Shown here: positions 10,267-17,965 of the stretch, piece by piece
Position numbering within the stretch: the stretch's first letter is position 1
How the letters are laid out: each line of letters starts with the position of its first letter
Translations under genes and position numbers: made by a program
Origin: Alsobacter ponti
GTDB lineage: Bacteria > Pseudomonadota > Alphaproteobacteria > Rhizobiales > Beijerinckiaceae
DNA length: 64,000 nt
Direction of reading: 5' to 3'
NCBI RefSeq assembly: GCF_024294805.1
Contig: NZ_JANCLU010000007.1
Location: 1 to 64,000 of the forward strand
The notes under the pieces: model-generated
What the model saw: only the letters and a program-made list of their open reading frames with translations
What the model was told of the DNA's origin: nothing
Databases searched by the model: none

Positions 10267-10758
10267 TCAGCCCGACTTGCGGCGCAGCCGCACGATCACG
10301 TCGACGCGGCTGATCTCCATGCCGGGCGGCGGCTCCGGCAGCGAGCTGACCTCGACGTGCTGGCCGTCGATGTCCTGCAGCACGTTCTCCCCCTCCACGA
10401 AGAAATGGTGGTGGTTGGACGTGTTGGTGTCGAAATAGGTCTTGGCGCCGTCCACCGCGACCTCGCGCAGCAGGCCCGCCTGGGTGAACTGGTGGAGCGT
10501 GTTGTAGATCGTCGCCAGCGACACCGGCACGCGGGCGCGAGACGCCTCCTCGTGCAGCAGCTCCGCCGTGACGTGCCGGTCGCCCTTGGCGAACAGCAGC
10601 CAGCCGAGCCCGACGCGCTGGCGGGTCGGCCGCAGGCCGACCTGACGCAGGCGGCGGCGCAGGTCATGGAACGGGCAGCCGCTCTGGTCAGGCCACCCGC
10701 CGGAGCGGGACACGCGGCCGGGCATCCCCTGGGCGGGCTTGGCGGGCGGAAGGGACAT
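10267..10758 (-). CDS. irr: Iron response regulator Irr (Fur family)
   Basis: Irr is the Rhizobiales regulator that represses heme synthesis and controls iron genes according to heme status. The 163-residue protein has a Fur winged helix (LATIYNTLHQFTQAGLL) and the triple histidine HHH at residues 116-118. It lacks the C-terminal CxxC zinc cysteines of true Fur. It also carries GCPFHD with Cys28-Pro29, matching the N-terminal heme regulatory motif of Bradyrhizobium Irr, which links heme binding to Irr degradation. The neighbouring fabA-fabB-fabI cluster is the usual Rhizobiales context. Confidence 0.93.
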   Translation of the reverse strand: MSLPPAKPAQGMPGRVSRSGGWPDQSGCPFHDLRRRLRQVGLRPTRQRVGLGWLLFAKGDRHVTAELLHEEASRARVPVSLATIYNTLHQFTQAGLLREVAVDGAKTYFDTNTSNHHHFFVEGENVLQDIDGQHVEVSSLPEPPPGMEISRVDVIVRLRRKSG

Positions 10759-10803
10759 CGAGCGTTGAACCTGCGGGATCCGACTTTAAAAACGAGCGCC
10801 CGT

Positions 10804-10832
10804 AACATAGTGGGGCCGGCCGGCGCGGGCAA
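10804..10832 (-). promoter_or_regulatory. Candidate irr promoter
   Basis: On the minus strand TTGCCC (10832-10827) and TATGTT (10809-10804) are 17 bases apart and sit about 45 bases upstream of the irr ATG. The -35 is imperfect (TTG retained). The spacing and position are the reasons for the call. Confidence 0.45.
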
Positions 10833-11005
10833 CCCGGTGGAAATCCCGACCGGCCCGGCACCGCCCGGGGCCGTCGCGGCTGCCCCCGCTTCCGGTGCGT
10901 GGCGCGCTGTGTTAGGAACGCGCCGCGGATCGGGCGGCGGAACCCTTTCGGGGGTCAGGCCGTCCCACTTGGACGAAGCACGAAGGAACGGAGCCCCGCG
11001 GGGTC

Positions 11006-11518
11006 ATGCAGCAGCGGTCGAGCTATGATTACGAGGACCTTCTCGCCTGCGGTCGCGGCGAGATGTTCGGCGCTGGCAACCCGCAGCTTCCCCTGCCTCC
11101 GATGCTGATGTTCGACCGCATCGTCGAAATCAGCGAGACGGGCGGGGCCAACGGCAAGGGCGTCATCCGCGCCGAGCTCGACGTGCGCCCCGATCTCTGG
11201 TTCTTCCCCTGCCACTTCAAGGGCGACCCGGTGATGCCAGGCTGCCTGGGGCTGGACGCGCTGTGGCAGCTCACAGGCTTCTACCTCGGCTGGCTCGGCC
11301 TGCAGGGCCGCGGACGGGCGCTCGGCGTCGGCGAGGTCAAGTTCGCCGACCAGGTGCTGCCGAGCGTTTCCAAGGTGGTGTACGGGGTCGACCTCAAGCG
11401 CGTCTTCAAGTCCAAGCTGATCCTCGGCATCGCCGACGGCTGGCTGGAGGCCGACGGGCGGCGCATCTACGAGGCGAAGGATCTTCGCGTCGGCCTGTTC
11501 AAAGCGGAAGCCGCCTGA
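11006..11518 (+). CDS. fabA: 3-hydroxydecanoyl-ACP dehydratase/isomerase FabA
   Basis: FabA dehydrates beta-hydroxydecanoyl-ACP and isomerises trans-2 to cis-3-decenoyl-ACP, the branch point for unsaturated fatty acids. The 170-residue product keeps catalytic His70 ([14 protein letters not shown]) and Asp84 (LGLDALWQL) at the same numbers as in E. coli. It is the first gene of fabA-fabB-fabI and is preceded, 87 bases upstream, by a TGTTAGGAAC element also found before other genes here. Confidence 0.97.
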   Translation: MQQRSSYDYEDLLACGRGEMFGAGNPQLPLPPMLMFDRIVEISETGGANGKGVIRAELDVRPDLWFFPCHFKGDPVMPGCLGLDALWQLTGFYLGWLGLQGRGRALGVGEVKFADQVLPSVSKVVYGVDLKRVFKSKLILGIADGWLEADGRRIYEAKDLRVGLFKAEAA

Positions 11519-11597
11519 GCCCCCGCAGCGCGCGCACACCCAAGAGGCATTCGAGCCGGCGCGCCGCGCCGGTCAGCAGCGGAAGGAGAGCGAAACC

Positions 11598-12821
11598 ATG
11601 AGGCGCGTCGTCGTCACCGGCATGGGCATCGTCTCATCGATCGGAAACAACACGCAGGAAGTGCTCGCTTCGCTGCGCGAGGCGCGCTCCGGCATCGTGC
11701 GCGCCGACAAATACGCCGAGCTCGGGTTCCGCTGCCAGGTGCACGGCGCGCCGACGCTCGATCCGGCCGAGCTGGTCGACCGCCGCGCCATGCGCTTCCA
11801 CGCCACCGGCACGGCGTGGAACCACGTCGCCATGGACCAGGCGATCCGCGACGCGGGGCTGGAGGAGCGCGACGTCTCGAACGACCGCACCGGCATCATC
11901 ATGGGCTCGGGCGGCCCCTCGGCGCGCACCATCGTCGAGTCGGCCGACATCGCCCGCGAGAAGGGCCCGAAGCGCGTCGGCCCGTTCGCCGTGCCGAAGG
12001 CGATGTCCTCCACCGCCTCGGCCACGCTGGCCACGTGGTTCAAGATCCGCGGCGTCAACTATTCGATCTCGTCGGCCTGCGCGACGTCCAACCATTGCGT
12101 CGGCAACGCCTACGAGATGATCCGCTACGGCAAGCAGGACGTGATGTTCGCCGGCGGCTGCGAGGAACTGGACTGGACGCTGTCCGTGCTGTTCGACGCC
12201 ATGGGCGCGATGTCGACGCGCTACAACGAGACCCCGGCCACCGCCTCGCGCGCCTATGACAAGAACCGCGACGGCTTCGTCATCGCCGGCGGCGCCGGCG
12301 TGCTGGTGCTCGAGGAGCTGGATCGCGCCAAGGCGCGCGGCGCGCGCATCTACGGCGAAATCGTCGGCTACGGCGCGACCTCGGACGGCTACGACATGGT
12401 CGCCCCCTCCGGCGAGGGCGCGATCCGCTGCATGCGCCAGGCGCTGGAAGGCGTCAACACGCCGATCGACTACATCAACCCGCACGCCACCTCGACCCCG
12501 GTCGGCGACCAGAAGGAGATCGAGGCGATCCGCGAGGTGTTCGGCGCCGGCGACAAGTGCCCGCCGATCTCGGCGACCAAGTCGCTGACCGGCCACTCGC
12601 TGGGCGCTACCGGCGTGCAGGAGGCGATCTACTCGCTGCTGATGATGAACAACGGCTTCATCTGCGAGAGCGCCAACATCGAGGAGCTGGACCCGGCCTT
12701 CGCCGACATGCCGATCGTGCGCCGGCGCATCGACGACGCCCGCATCGGCGCGGTTCTGTCCAACAGCTTCGGCTTCGGCGGCACCAACGCGACGCTGGTG
12801 ATGAAGCGGCTGGACGCCTGA
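11598..12821 (+). CDS. fabB: 3-oxoacyl-ACP synthase I (KAS I) FabB
   Basis: FabB elongates cis-3-decenoyl-ACP and is needed for unsaturated fatty acids. The 407-residue enzyme has the Cys-His-His triad: Cys161 in SSACATSN, His296 in NPHATSTP and His333 in LTGHSLGA. The C-terminal FGFGGTNA loop is present. It follows fabA by 79 bases with a GGAAGGAGAG ribosome binding site. The paired presence of fabA and fabB identifies the anaerobic-type unsaturated fatty acid pathway. Confidence 0.97.
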   Translation: MRRVVVTGMGIVSSIGNNTQEVLASLREARSGIVRADKYAELGFRCQVHGAPTLDPAELVDRRAMRFHATGTAWNHVAMDQAIRDAGLEERDVSNDRTGIIMGSGGPSARTIVESADIAREKGPKRVGPFAVPKAMSSTASATLATWFKIRGVNYSISSACATSNHCVGNAYEMIRYGKQDVMFAGGCEELDWTLSVLFDAMGAMSTRYNETPATASRAYDKNRDGFVIAGGAGVLVLEELDRAKARGARIYGEIVGYGATSDGYDMVAPSGEGAIRCMRQALEGVNTPIDYINPHATSTPVGDQKEIEAIREVFGAGDKCPPISATKSLTGHSLGATGVQEAIYSLLMMNNGFICESANIEELDPAFADMPIVRRRIDDARIGAVLSNSFGFGGTNATLVMKRLDA

Positions 12822-12923
12822 GCCGACGCCACCCGGCATCGGCCCGCGGCCGCGCCGTTTTACGACAGATAGAGCCCGCCGACCTGCCCCGAGGCGGGAG
12901 CGCGGCATCGAGGAGCACACGGG

Positions 12924-13772
12924 ATGACCTCCCTCATGCAAGGCAAGCGCGGGCTCGTGATGGGCGTCGCCAACGATCATTCGATCGCCTGGGGCATCGC
13001 CCAGACGCTGGCCGCGCACGGCGCCGAGCTGGCGTTTACCTACCAGGGCGACTCGCTGCGCAAGCGCGTCGAGCCGCTGGCCGCCAGCGTCGGCTCGTCG
13101 TTCCTGCTGCCTTGCGACGTCGAGGACCTCGCCTCGGTCGATGCGGCGTTCGAGGCCATCCGGACGAGCTGGGGCCGGCTGGACTTCCTCGTCCACGCCA
13201 TCGCCTTCTCCGACAAGAACGAGCTGAAGGGGCGCTACGCGGACACGACCCGGGAGAATTTCTCCCGGACCATGCTGATCTCGTGCTTCTCGTTCACCGA
13301 GGTAGCCAAGCGCGCCGCCGCGCTGATGACCGAGGGCGGCTCCATGGTGACGCTGACCTATGGCGGCTCGACCCGCGTGATGCCCAACTACAACGTGATG
13401 GGCGTGGCCAAGGCGGCGCTGGAAGCCTCGATGCGCTATCTGGCGGCCGACTACGGCCCCCAGAACATCCGCGTCAACGCCATCTCGGCGGGCCCGGTGC
13501 GCACGCTGGCCGGAGCGGGCATCGCCGACGCGCGGCTGATGTTCAACTACCAGAAGCGCCACGCGCCGCTGCGCCGCACGGTGTCGATCGAGGAGATCGG
13601 CGGCTCCGGGCTGTACCTGCTGTCGGACCTCTCCAGCGGCGTGACGGGCGAGATCCACTACGTCGATTCCGGCTACAACATCATCTCGATGCCGAGCCCG
13701 GACGCGCTGAAGACGGTCGACGCCGCCGAGACCGAGGCGGAGCGCGCCGCGGCGGGCGAGGCGGCCGAGTGA
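12924..13772 (+). CDS. fabI: Enoyl-ACP reductase (NADH) FabI
   Basis: FabI performs the last reduction of each fatty acid elongation cycle and is the target of triclosan and diazaborines. The 282-residue short-chain dehydrogenase has the N-terminal GVANDHSIAWGIA nucleotide motif and the catalytic residues Tyr146, Tyr156 and Lys163 (YNVMGVAK), numbered as in E. coli FabI. The C-terminus has an Ala/Glu-rich tail of about 15 residues. It is third in the fab cluster, 102 bases after fabB, and converges on the M50 protease gene. Confidence 0.96.
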   Translation: MTSLMQGKRGLVMGVANDHSIAWGIAQTLAAHGAELAFTYQGDSLRKRVEPLAASVGSSFLLPCDVEDLASVDAAFEAIRTSWGRLDFLVHAIAFSDKNELKGRYADTTRENFSRTMLISCFSFTEVAKRAAALMTEGGSMVTLTYGGSTRVMPNYNVMGVAKAALEASMRYLAADYGPQNIRVNAISAGPVRTLAGAGIADARLMFNYQKRHAPLRRTVSIEEIGGSGLYLLSDLSSGVTGEIHYVDSGYNIISMPSPDALKTVDAAETEAERAAAGEAAE

Positions 13773-13791
13773 GCCCCGGCCGCCCTGGCCG

Positions 13792-14895
13792 TCACGCCGG
13801 GCGGCGGCGGAACCGGTAGTCGGGCCGCGCCGCGCGCACCATCATCATCTCCATGACGTTGGCGTTCGACAGCATGCCGGCGACGCGTCCGTCGGCGTCG
13901 ACCACGCCGATCGCCGGCCGGCCGCTGCGCCGCAGCTTTTCGAGCGCGTCGTGGAGATTGTCCCCCAGGCGGGCCGATTCGCCTGGGTCCGCCATGACGT
14001 CCGCGACCGGCGTCGCCTCGCCGGTCTGGCCCAGCGCGGCGATGACGAGGCCGCGCGTCAGCAGGCCCACCGGCCGGCCCCAGCCGTCGACGACCGGAAA
14101 CTCCTCCTGGCTGGTGCTGAGCAGGGCGTCGACCGCGTCGCGCACCGTCGCGCCGACCGGCAGCGAGGCGAAGCTGGTGACCATGGCGTCGGCCGCCGTG
14201 GCGTCGCGGGTCGCCTCGCGGAAGGAGACGCTCTCGTCCTCCGAGCCCGCCGCCATGTAGACGAAGATGCCGATGAACACGAGGATCGGGTTTCCGAGAA
14301 AGCCCACGAAGGCGAGGAACACGGCGAAGACCTGCCCGATGCGCGCCGCCAGGTGCGTCGCGCGCGCCGGCCCCATGCGCATGGCGAGCACGGCGCGCAG
14401 CACGCGCCCGCCGTCCATCGGAAAGGCCGGGATGAGGTTGAAGGCCGCCAGGAACAAATTGGCCCCGGCCAGCCGCGCCAGCAGATTGCCGCCTGGCTCC
14501 TCCAGCCGCGCGAGGTCGGCCTGGTCCAGCGTCGCGCCCAGCACGACGATCAGCACCGCCGCGATGACGAGATTCACCGCCGGGCCGGCGAGCGCGACGA
14601 CGAGCTCCTGCGCCGGCTTCTCGGGCAGGCGCTCGAGGCTCGCCACGCCGCCGATGGGGTAGAGCGTCACCTCGGGCGTGCGGATGCCGTAACGGCGCGC
14701 CGCCAGGATATGGCCGAACTCGTGCAGCACGACGCAGAAGAACAGCAGCGAGATGAAGGCGACCGCGCCCCACGCGGCGGCGGGACCACCGGCGATCGCC
14801 TGCGCGACGCCGATCCACACCAGGAAGAGCAGGAACGTCATGTGGATCCGCACCGCGGTCCCGGCGATGGTCCCGACTGTGAACGACCACGGCAT
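13792..14895 (-). CDS. Site-2-type M50 membrane metalloprotease with CBS domain pair
   Basis: The 367-residue membrane protein has several hydrophobic segments in residues 1-220. The zinc site HEFGH lies at 58-62 and the second-shell FPMDGG motif near residue 166, both inside membrane segments. Two CBS domains occupy about residues 235-350 (MVTSFASLPVGATVRDAVDAL; VADVMADP). This is the SpoIVFB-like CBS subclass of intramembrane proteases, which cleave membrane-bound substrates in response to ligand binding by CBS. Substrate is unknown. The start is the ATG of MPWSFTVGTI; longer in-frame reading upstream lacks family features. Confidence 0.88.
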   Translation of the reverse strand: MPWSFTVGTIAGTAVRIHMTFLLFLVWIGVAQAIAGGPAAAWGAVAFISLLFFCVVLHEFGHILAARRYGIRTPEVTLYPIGGVASLERLPEKPAQELVVALAGPAVNLVIAAVLIVVLGATLDQADLARLEEPGGNLLARLAGANLFLAAFNLIPAFPMDGGRVLRAVLAMRMGPARATHLAARIGQVFAVFLAFVGFLGNPILVFIGIFVYMAAGSEDESVSFREATRDATAADAMVTSFASLPVGATVRDAVDALLSTSQEEFPVVDGWGRPVGLLTRGLVIAALGQTGEATPVADVMADPGESARLGDNLHDALEKLRRSGRPAIGVVDADGRVAGMLSNANVMEMMMVRAARPDYRFRRRPA

Positions 14896-14981
14896 TCCCG
14901 GTTTCTCCCTGCGGGGCCGCGACACGCCGTCGCGGCCGCGCTTACAAAACGTGACTGGACTCGAAAGGCCCGGCAAGTCAC

Positions 14982-15000
14982 ACGGAGCGCTCCGTTTTTT
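14982..15000 (+). terminator. Short hairpin followed by six T
   Basis: ACGGA-GCGC-TCCGT (14982-14995) followed by T through 15000 resembles a small intrinsic terminator on the plus strand. No plus-strand gene ends just upstream, so it would act in the leader of the small gene at 15025 or be fortuitous. The stem is only 5 bp. Confidence 0.3.
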
Positions 15001-15024
15001 CAGCGCGCCGATTGCCGGGTTCCG

Positions 15025-15147
15025 ATGCTTCCGTTCTACGTTCTCACCGTCTCGATCTTCGCCTTCGTCGGCCTCGGGGTCGGCGCGACCCTCGGCGCCG
15101 GCGCGTCGCCGCGCGCCCGCGCGGACGGCTCGTCGCCCGCGGCCTGA
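15025..15147 (+). CDS. Small hypothetical one-segment membrane protein
   Basis: A 40-codon reading frame encodes MLPFYVLTVSIFAFVGLGVG, a hydrophobic helix of about 20 residues, followed by a Gly/Ala/Ser/Arg tail (GASPRARADGSSPAA). The composition looks like a real small membrane protein, and the frame fills the gap between the divergent M50 gene and the convergent lptA gene. There is no strong ribosome binding site and I recognise no family. It may not be expressed. Confidence 0.4.
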   Translation: MLPFYVLTVSIFAFVGLGVGATLGAGASPRARADGSSPAA

Positions 15148-15165
15148 GCCACCCCGCCGGTCCGG

Positions 15166-15786
15166 TCAGGTCTTGGGCTTCTGCGGCGGCGCCGCCGGCT
15201 TGGCCGGGGCCGGCTTGCCCTTCTTCTCTTCGTCGCCGGTGACGAACAGTCCGCGCACGCGCCCGCCGCGCGGGCTGCTCTCGATCTGCGCCACGCCGGA
15301 GTCGGTGTCGTAGACGAGCCGTTCGCCCTTGGTGACGTTCTCGCCCTGGCTCAGCGCCACGTTGCCGGTGAGGATGATCTTGTTGGCGCCGCGGTCGAAC
15401 ACGCCCTCGTCGCCGGTGGCGACCTGGTCCTTGGACAGCACGGTGACGCCGCCCTTGGCCTCGACGCGGCGCAGCGTCGTGCCCTCGGACTTGCCCTCCG
15501 GCTTGGCGTCGCCGCCGCCCGCCGGCTGAGCCGCCGTCTCGGAATTGCGGTCGTAGAAGATGGTCATCGTCGCGGCCTTGATCGTCGTTTCGCCCTGCAC
15601 GGCGACGACGTTGCCCGAATAGACCGCCTTGTTGTCCTTGCTGAACACTTCCAGCTTGTCGGCGTCGATCTGGATCGGGGCCTTCGAGCTGGGGCCGAAG
15701 GCCGGCACGCCGGAGCCGCGCTTCTGCTGCGCCGCCACGGGCGACACCGCCAGCAGGGCGACGAGGAGGGGGACGAGGCGCTTCAT
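15166..15786 (-). CDS. lptA: LPS transport periplasmic protein LptA
   Basis: LptA bridges the periplasm and carries lipopolysaccharide to the outer-membrane LptDE. The 206-residue protein has a signal peptide (LLVALLAVSPVAAQQ) and the OstA/LptA beta-jellyroll, opening with IQIDADKLEVFSKDNKAVYSG. An unusual glycine/lysine insertion lies near residue 90-105, and a Lys/Pro/Ala-rich tail ends the protein. Its ATG overlaps the lptC stop (ATGA). The usual Rhizobiales successor genes lptB-rpoN do not follow. Confidence 0.88.
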   Translation of the reverse strand: MKRLVPLLVALLAVSPVAAQQKRGSGVPAFGPSSKAPIQIDADKLEVFSKDNKAVYSGNVVAVQGETTIKAATMTIFYDRNSETAAQPAGGGDAKPEGKSEGTTLRRVEAKGGVTVLSKDQVATGDEGVFDRGANKIILTGNVALSQGENVTKGERLVYDTDSGVAQIESSPRGGRVRGLFVTGDEEKKGKPAPAKPAAPPQKPKT

Positions 15787-16490
15787 GGCGAGGGCTCCTT
15801 GGGCGACGCCGGCGCGGCGGTCTTCATAGCGGGGTCCGGCTCCAGCACGGTGCGGACCGGGCCCATGAAGATGATATGCTGGCCATTGTCGAACATGTCC
15901 ACCGCGGACGCGTCGATGGTGCCGCCGTTGAACCGCACCGTCACCGGATCGGCGCTGCCCACCGTGCCCGCCTTGAACTGAATGAGCGCCGAGCGCATCA
16001 GCACGTCGTAGCCGTTCTCGGTGTGCAGGCGCACGTCGCGCTCCAGCGTCAGCTTCTCGGCCTGGCTGTCGTACACGCCCCGGGCCGCCTCCACCGTGGC
16101 GAAGCCCCGGTCGGCCAGCGCGATGCGCGACTTGAGCTGCGTCAGCTCGATGATGTTGGGCGCCTTGATGTCCTGCGAGGCCGACTGCGCCGTCACCTCG
16201 TAGGGCCGGCTGTCGCGCTTGAAACCGGTGAGGCGCGGCAGCTCCATGGTGATGCGCGAGCCGTTGACGCTGATGCCGCCGATCGACACGTCCGGGACGC
16301 CGCGGAACGGGTCGAAGATCGCCACGAACAGAATGCCCGCCACGGTGGCGGCCGCGCCGATCGGAATCGCCCGGCGCAGGAAGCGCACGCGCCGCGAGTG
16401 GCGGACCGCGTCGCGGTAGCGCCGATCCCTCGCCGCGTCCTGCCGGACGCGCGCCGCCATCGCGCCGAACTCGGTGTCGCCAGCCGTCAT
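15783..16490 (-). CDS. lptC: LPS export ABC transporter periplasmic component LptC
   Basis: The 235-residue bitopic protein has an N-terminal cytoplasmic stretch, one membrane helix (AIPIGAAATVAGILFVAIF, about residues 40-58) and a periplasmic OstA-like domain (DVSIGGISVNGSRITMELPRL, in part). LptC hands LPS from the inner-membrane LptBFG complex to LptA. Its stop overlaps the lptA start by 4 bases, so both are translated together. It follows the RNase D gene by 54 bases. Confidence 0.88.
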   Translation of the reverse strand: MTAGDTEFGAMAARVRQDAARDRRYRDAVRHSRRVRFLRRAIPIGAAATVAGILFVAIFDPFRGVPDVSIGGISVNGSRITMELPRLTGFKRDSRPYEVTAQSASQDIKAPNIIELTQLKSRIALADRGFATVEAARGVYDSQAEKLTLERDVRLHTENGYDVLMRSALIQFKAGTVGSADPVTVRFNGGTIDASAVDMFDNGQHIIFMGPVRTVLEPDPAMKTAAPASPKEPSP

Positions 16491-16544
16491 GTCGTCCGTC
16501 GCTGCCTTCCCTGCTCCCGCGCCTCTTCCCGGCGCCGAGAGGCG

Positions 16545-17159
16545 TCAACTATGGGCGAAGATATCGGTTTCCGGCCAGCCGAGCAGGTCGAGCCGCGCCC
16601 GCGTCGGCAGGAAGTCGAACGCAGCGGCCGCCAGGTCCGCGCGGCCCTCGCGGGCCAGCATCGCGTCGAGCTTGTCCTTCAGCGCGTGCAGATAGAGCAC
16701 GTCGGAGGCGGCGTAAGCGAGCTGCGCCTCGGTCAGCGTCTCCGCGCCCCAGTCCGAGGACTGCTGCTGCTTGGACAGATCGACGCCGAGGACCTCGCGC
16801 GCGAGGTCTTTCAGCCCGTGCCGGTCGGTATAGGTGCGCACCAGCCGCGACGCGATCTTGGTGCAGTAGACCGGAGACGGCATCACGCCGAGGCGGTGAT
16901 ACAGCACGGCGAGGTCGAAGCGGGCGAAATGGAACAGCTTGAGCACGGCGGGGTCGCCGAGCAGCCGCGCGAGGTTCGGCGCCTCCACCGGCCCGGCGGG
17001 CAGCTGCACCAGCTCGGCCGAGCCGTCTCCCGAGGAGAGCTGCACGAGGCAGAGCCGGTCGCGATGCGGATTGAGGCCCAGCGTCTCGGTGTCGATGGCC
17101 ACCACGGAGCCGAAATCGACGTCGGCGGGCAGGTCGCCCTTGTGCAGCCGGATTGTCAT
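16545..17159 (-). CDS. rnd: Ribonuclease D-like 3'-5' exonuclease (short form)
   Basis: The 204-residue protein carries the DEDD exonuclease motifs: VAIDTETLGL (Exo I), HFARFDLAVL (Exo II) and YAASDVLYL (Exo III, with the tyrosine of the DEDDy class). It ends after the nuclease domain and lacks the HRDC domain of the 375-residue E. coli RNase D. This short form is common in Alphaproteobacteria and precedes lptC-lptA there. The likely role is trimming of structured RNAs such as tRNA precursors. Confidence 0.85.
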   Translation of the reverse strand: MTIRLHKGDLPADVDFGSVVAIDTETLGLNPHRDRLCLVQLSSGDGSAELVQLPAGPVEAPNLARLLGDPAVLKLFHFARFDLAVLYHRLGVMPSPVYCTKIASRLVRTYTDRHGLKDLAREVLGVDLSKQQQSSDWGAETLTEAQLAYAASDVLYLHALKDKLDAMLAREGRADLAAAAFDFLPTRARLDLLGWPETDIFAHS

Positions 17160-17254
17160 GCGGATGTCCGAGGGGCCTTTCGCGCCAGGGCGTCCCGGCG
17201 ATGCATCGACGTCCGGCGCCCCGGCGTGAGATGCGGGCGCACCTCGGGAGTCGA

Positions 17255-17339
17255 TGGTGCCCAGGAGAGGACTCGAACCTCCACGGTGTTACCCACTGGT
17301 ACCTGAAACCAGCGCGTCTACCAATTCCGCCACCTGGGC
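17255..17339 (-). tRNA. tRNA-Leu (anticodon CAG)
   Basis: On the minus strand the acceptor arm GCCCAGG pairs with CCTGGGC, followed by the discriminator A and an encoded CCA. The anticodon stem CTGGT/ACCAG frames the loop with CAG, which reads CUG leucine codons. The long variable arm and the GGTTCGAGTCC T-arm identify a class II leucine tRNA of 85 bases. It has its own promoter directly upstream. Confidence 0.97.
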
Positions 17340-17348
17340 CCGGCGCGG

Positions 17349-17377
17349 TGTTTACGGGGGCGGCTTGGCCCTGTCAA
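17349..17377 (-). promoter_or_regulatory. Promoter of tRNA-Leu
   Basis: On the minus strand a perfect -35 TTGACA (17377-17372) is separated by 17 bases from TAAACA (17354-17349). The expected start near 17342 is only a few bases before the mature 5' end at 17339. This is the best -35 match in the window. Confidence 0.75.
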
Positions 17378-17397
17378 TCGCCGTCCGGGGCGGCATG

Positions 17398-17423
17398 GAA
17401 AGAATTTTGGGAAAGAATTTTGG
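17398..17423. repeat. Perfect tandem duplication of a 13-bp AT-rich unit
   Basis: GAAAGAATTTTGG occurs twice head to tail (17398-17410 and 17411-17423). It lies about 20 bases beyond the -35 of the tRNA-Leu promoter and is much richer in A/T than its surroundings. It may act as an upstream activating element or be a slippage duplication. Confidence 0.85.
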
Positions 17424-17559
17424 CGGCCCGGACCCGCCCCGGCGGACGGGCTTCGCGGCGGCCTCGCTCGACGAGCGAACCGCGGGCGTTGAATTAATCC
17501 TTGTCATGACGGCCCGCAGGGCCCACTTTTGGGGTGTATTTCCGCAGGAGGACGACTTC

Positions 17560-17904
17560 ATGCGTCCCGGTTCCCTTTCCGCCGCGTGGTCCCGCAATCC
17601 GGCGCTGCGCCTCGTCGTGACGCAGGCCGGTCTCGGAGCGGCGCTCGGGTTCGCCTTCGCGCTGTCGATCGTGGCGCTGGACGTGCACGGGGTGGGCCGG
17701 CTGATGCTCCGGTCCGACTCGGGGCTCGTCGCCTTCGCGCTGATGGCGGGCGGATTCATGGTCACCTTCGGCAGCCTCGTGGCGGGCGGGGCGATCATGC
17801 TGGTCGGCGCACGGGACGACGAGGGACGACCGCGCCGAGGCCGCGTCGTCGGCCTGATCCCGGCCCGCGTCCACGCCCGGGCGCGGCGCGCGCGCCGGCC
17901 TTGA
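17560..17904 (+). CDS. Small conserved-type membrane protein of unknown function
   Basis: The 114-residue protein has two predicted membrane helices (residues about 15-40, VTQAGLGAALGFAFALSIVA; and about 55-85, FALMAGGFMVTFGSLVAGGA) and a very basic C-terminal tail (RPRRGRVVGLIPARVHARAR). The ATG was chosen because a perfect AGGAGG lies 8 bases before it. Longer in-frame reading upstream would run through the tRNA. I do not recognise a characterised family. It precedes murJ by 61 bases on the same strand. Confidence 0.65.
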   Translation: MRPGSLSAAWSRNPALRLVVTQAGLGAALGFAFALSIVALDVHGVGRLMLRSDSGLVAFALMAGGFMVTFGSLVAGGAIMLVGARDDEGRPRRGRVVGLIPARVHARARRARRP

Positions 17905-17965
17905 ACCCCCCGGCCCGGCGCGAGCCCTCCCCCTCCTCGCGCCGCCGTTTGCTTTTCCTCCGCTG

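Noticed and set aside
11634-13658. 674-codon minus-strand frame opposite fabB-fabI
   Set aside because: Antisense to two enzymes with intact catalytic residues; repetitive Arg/Ala/Gly/Val/His composition.
17254-17559. Upstream in-frame extension of the 114-residue membrane protein
   Set aside because: It would read through the antisense of the tRNA-Leu gene and its promoter; a perfect AGGAGG supports the ATG at 17560.
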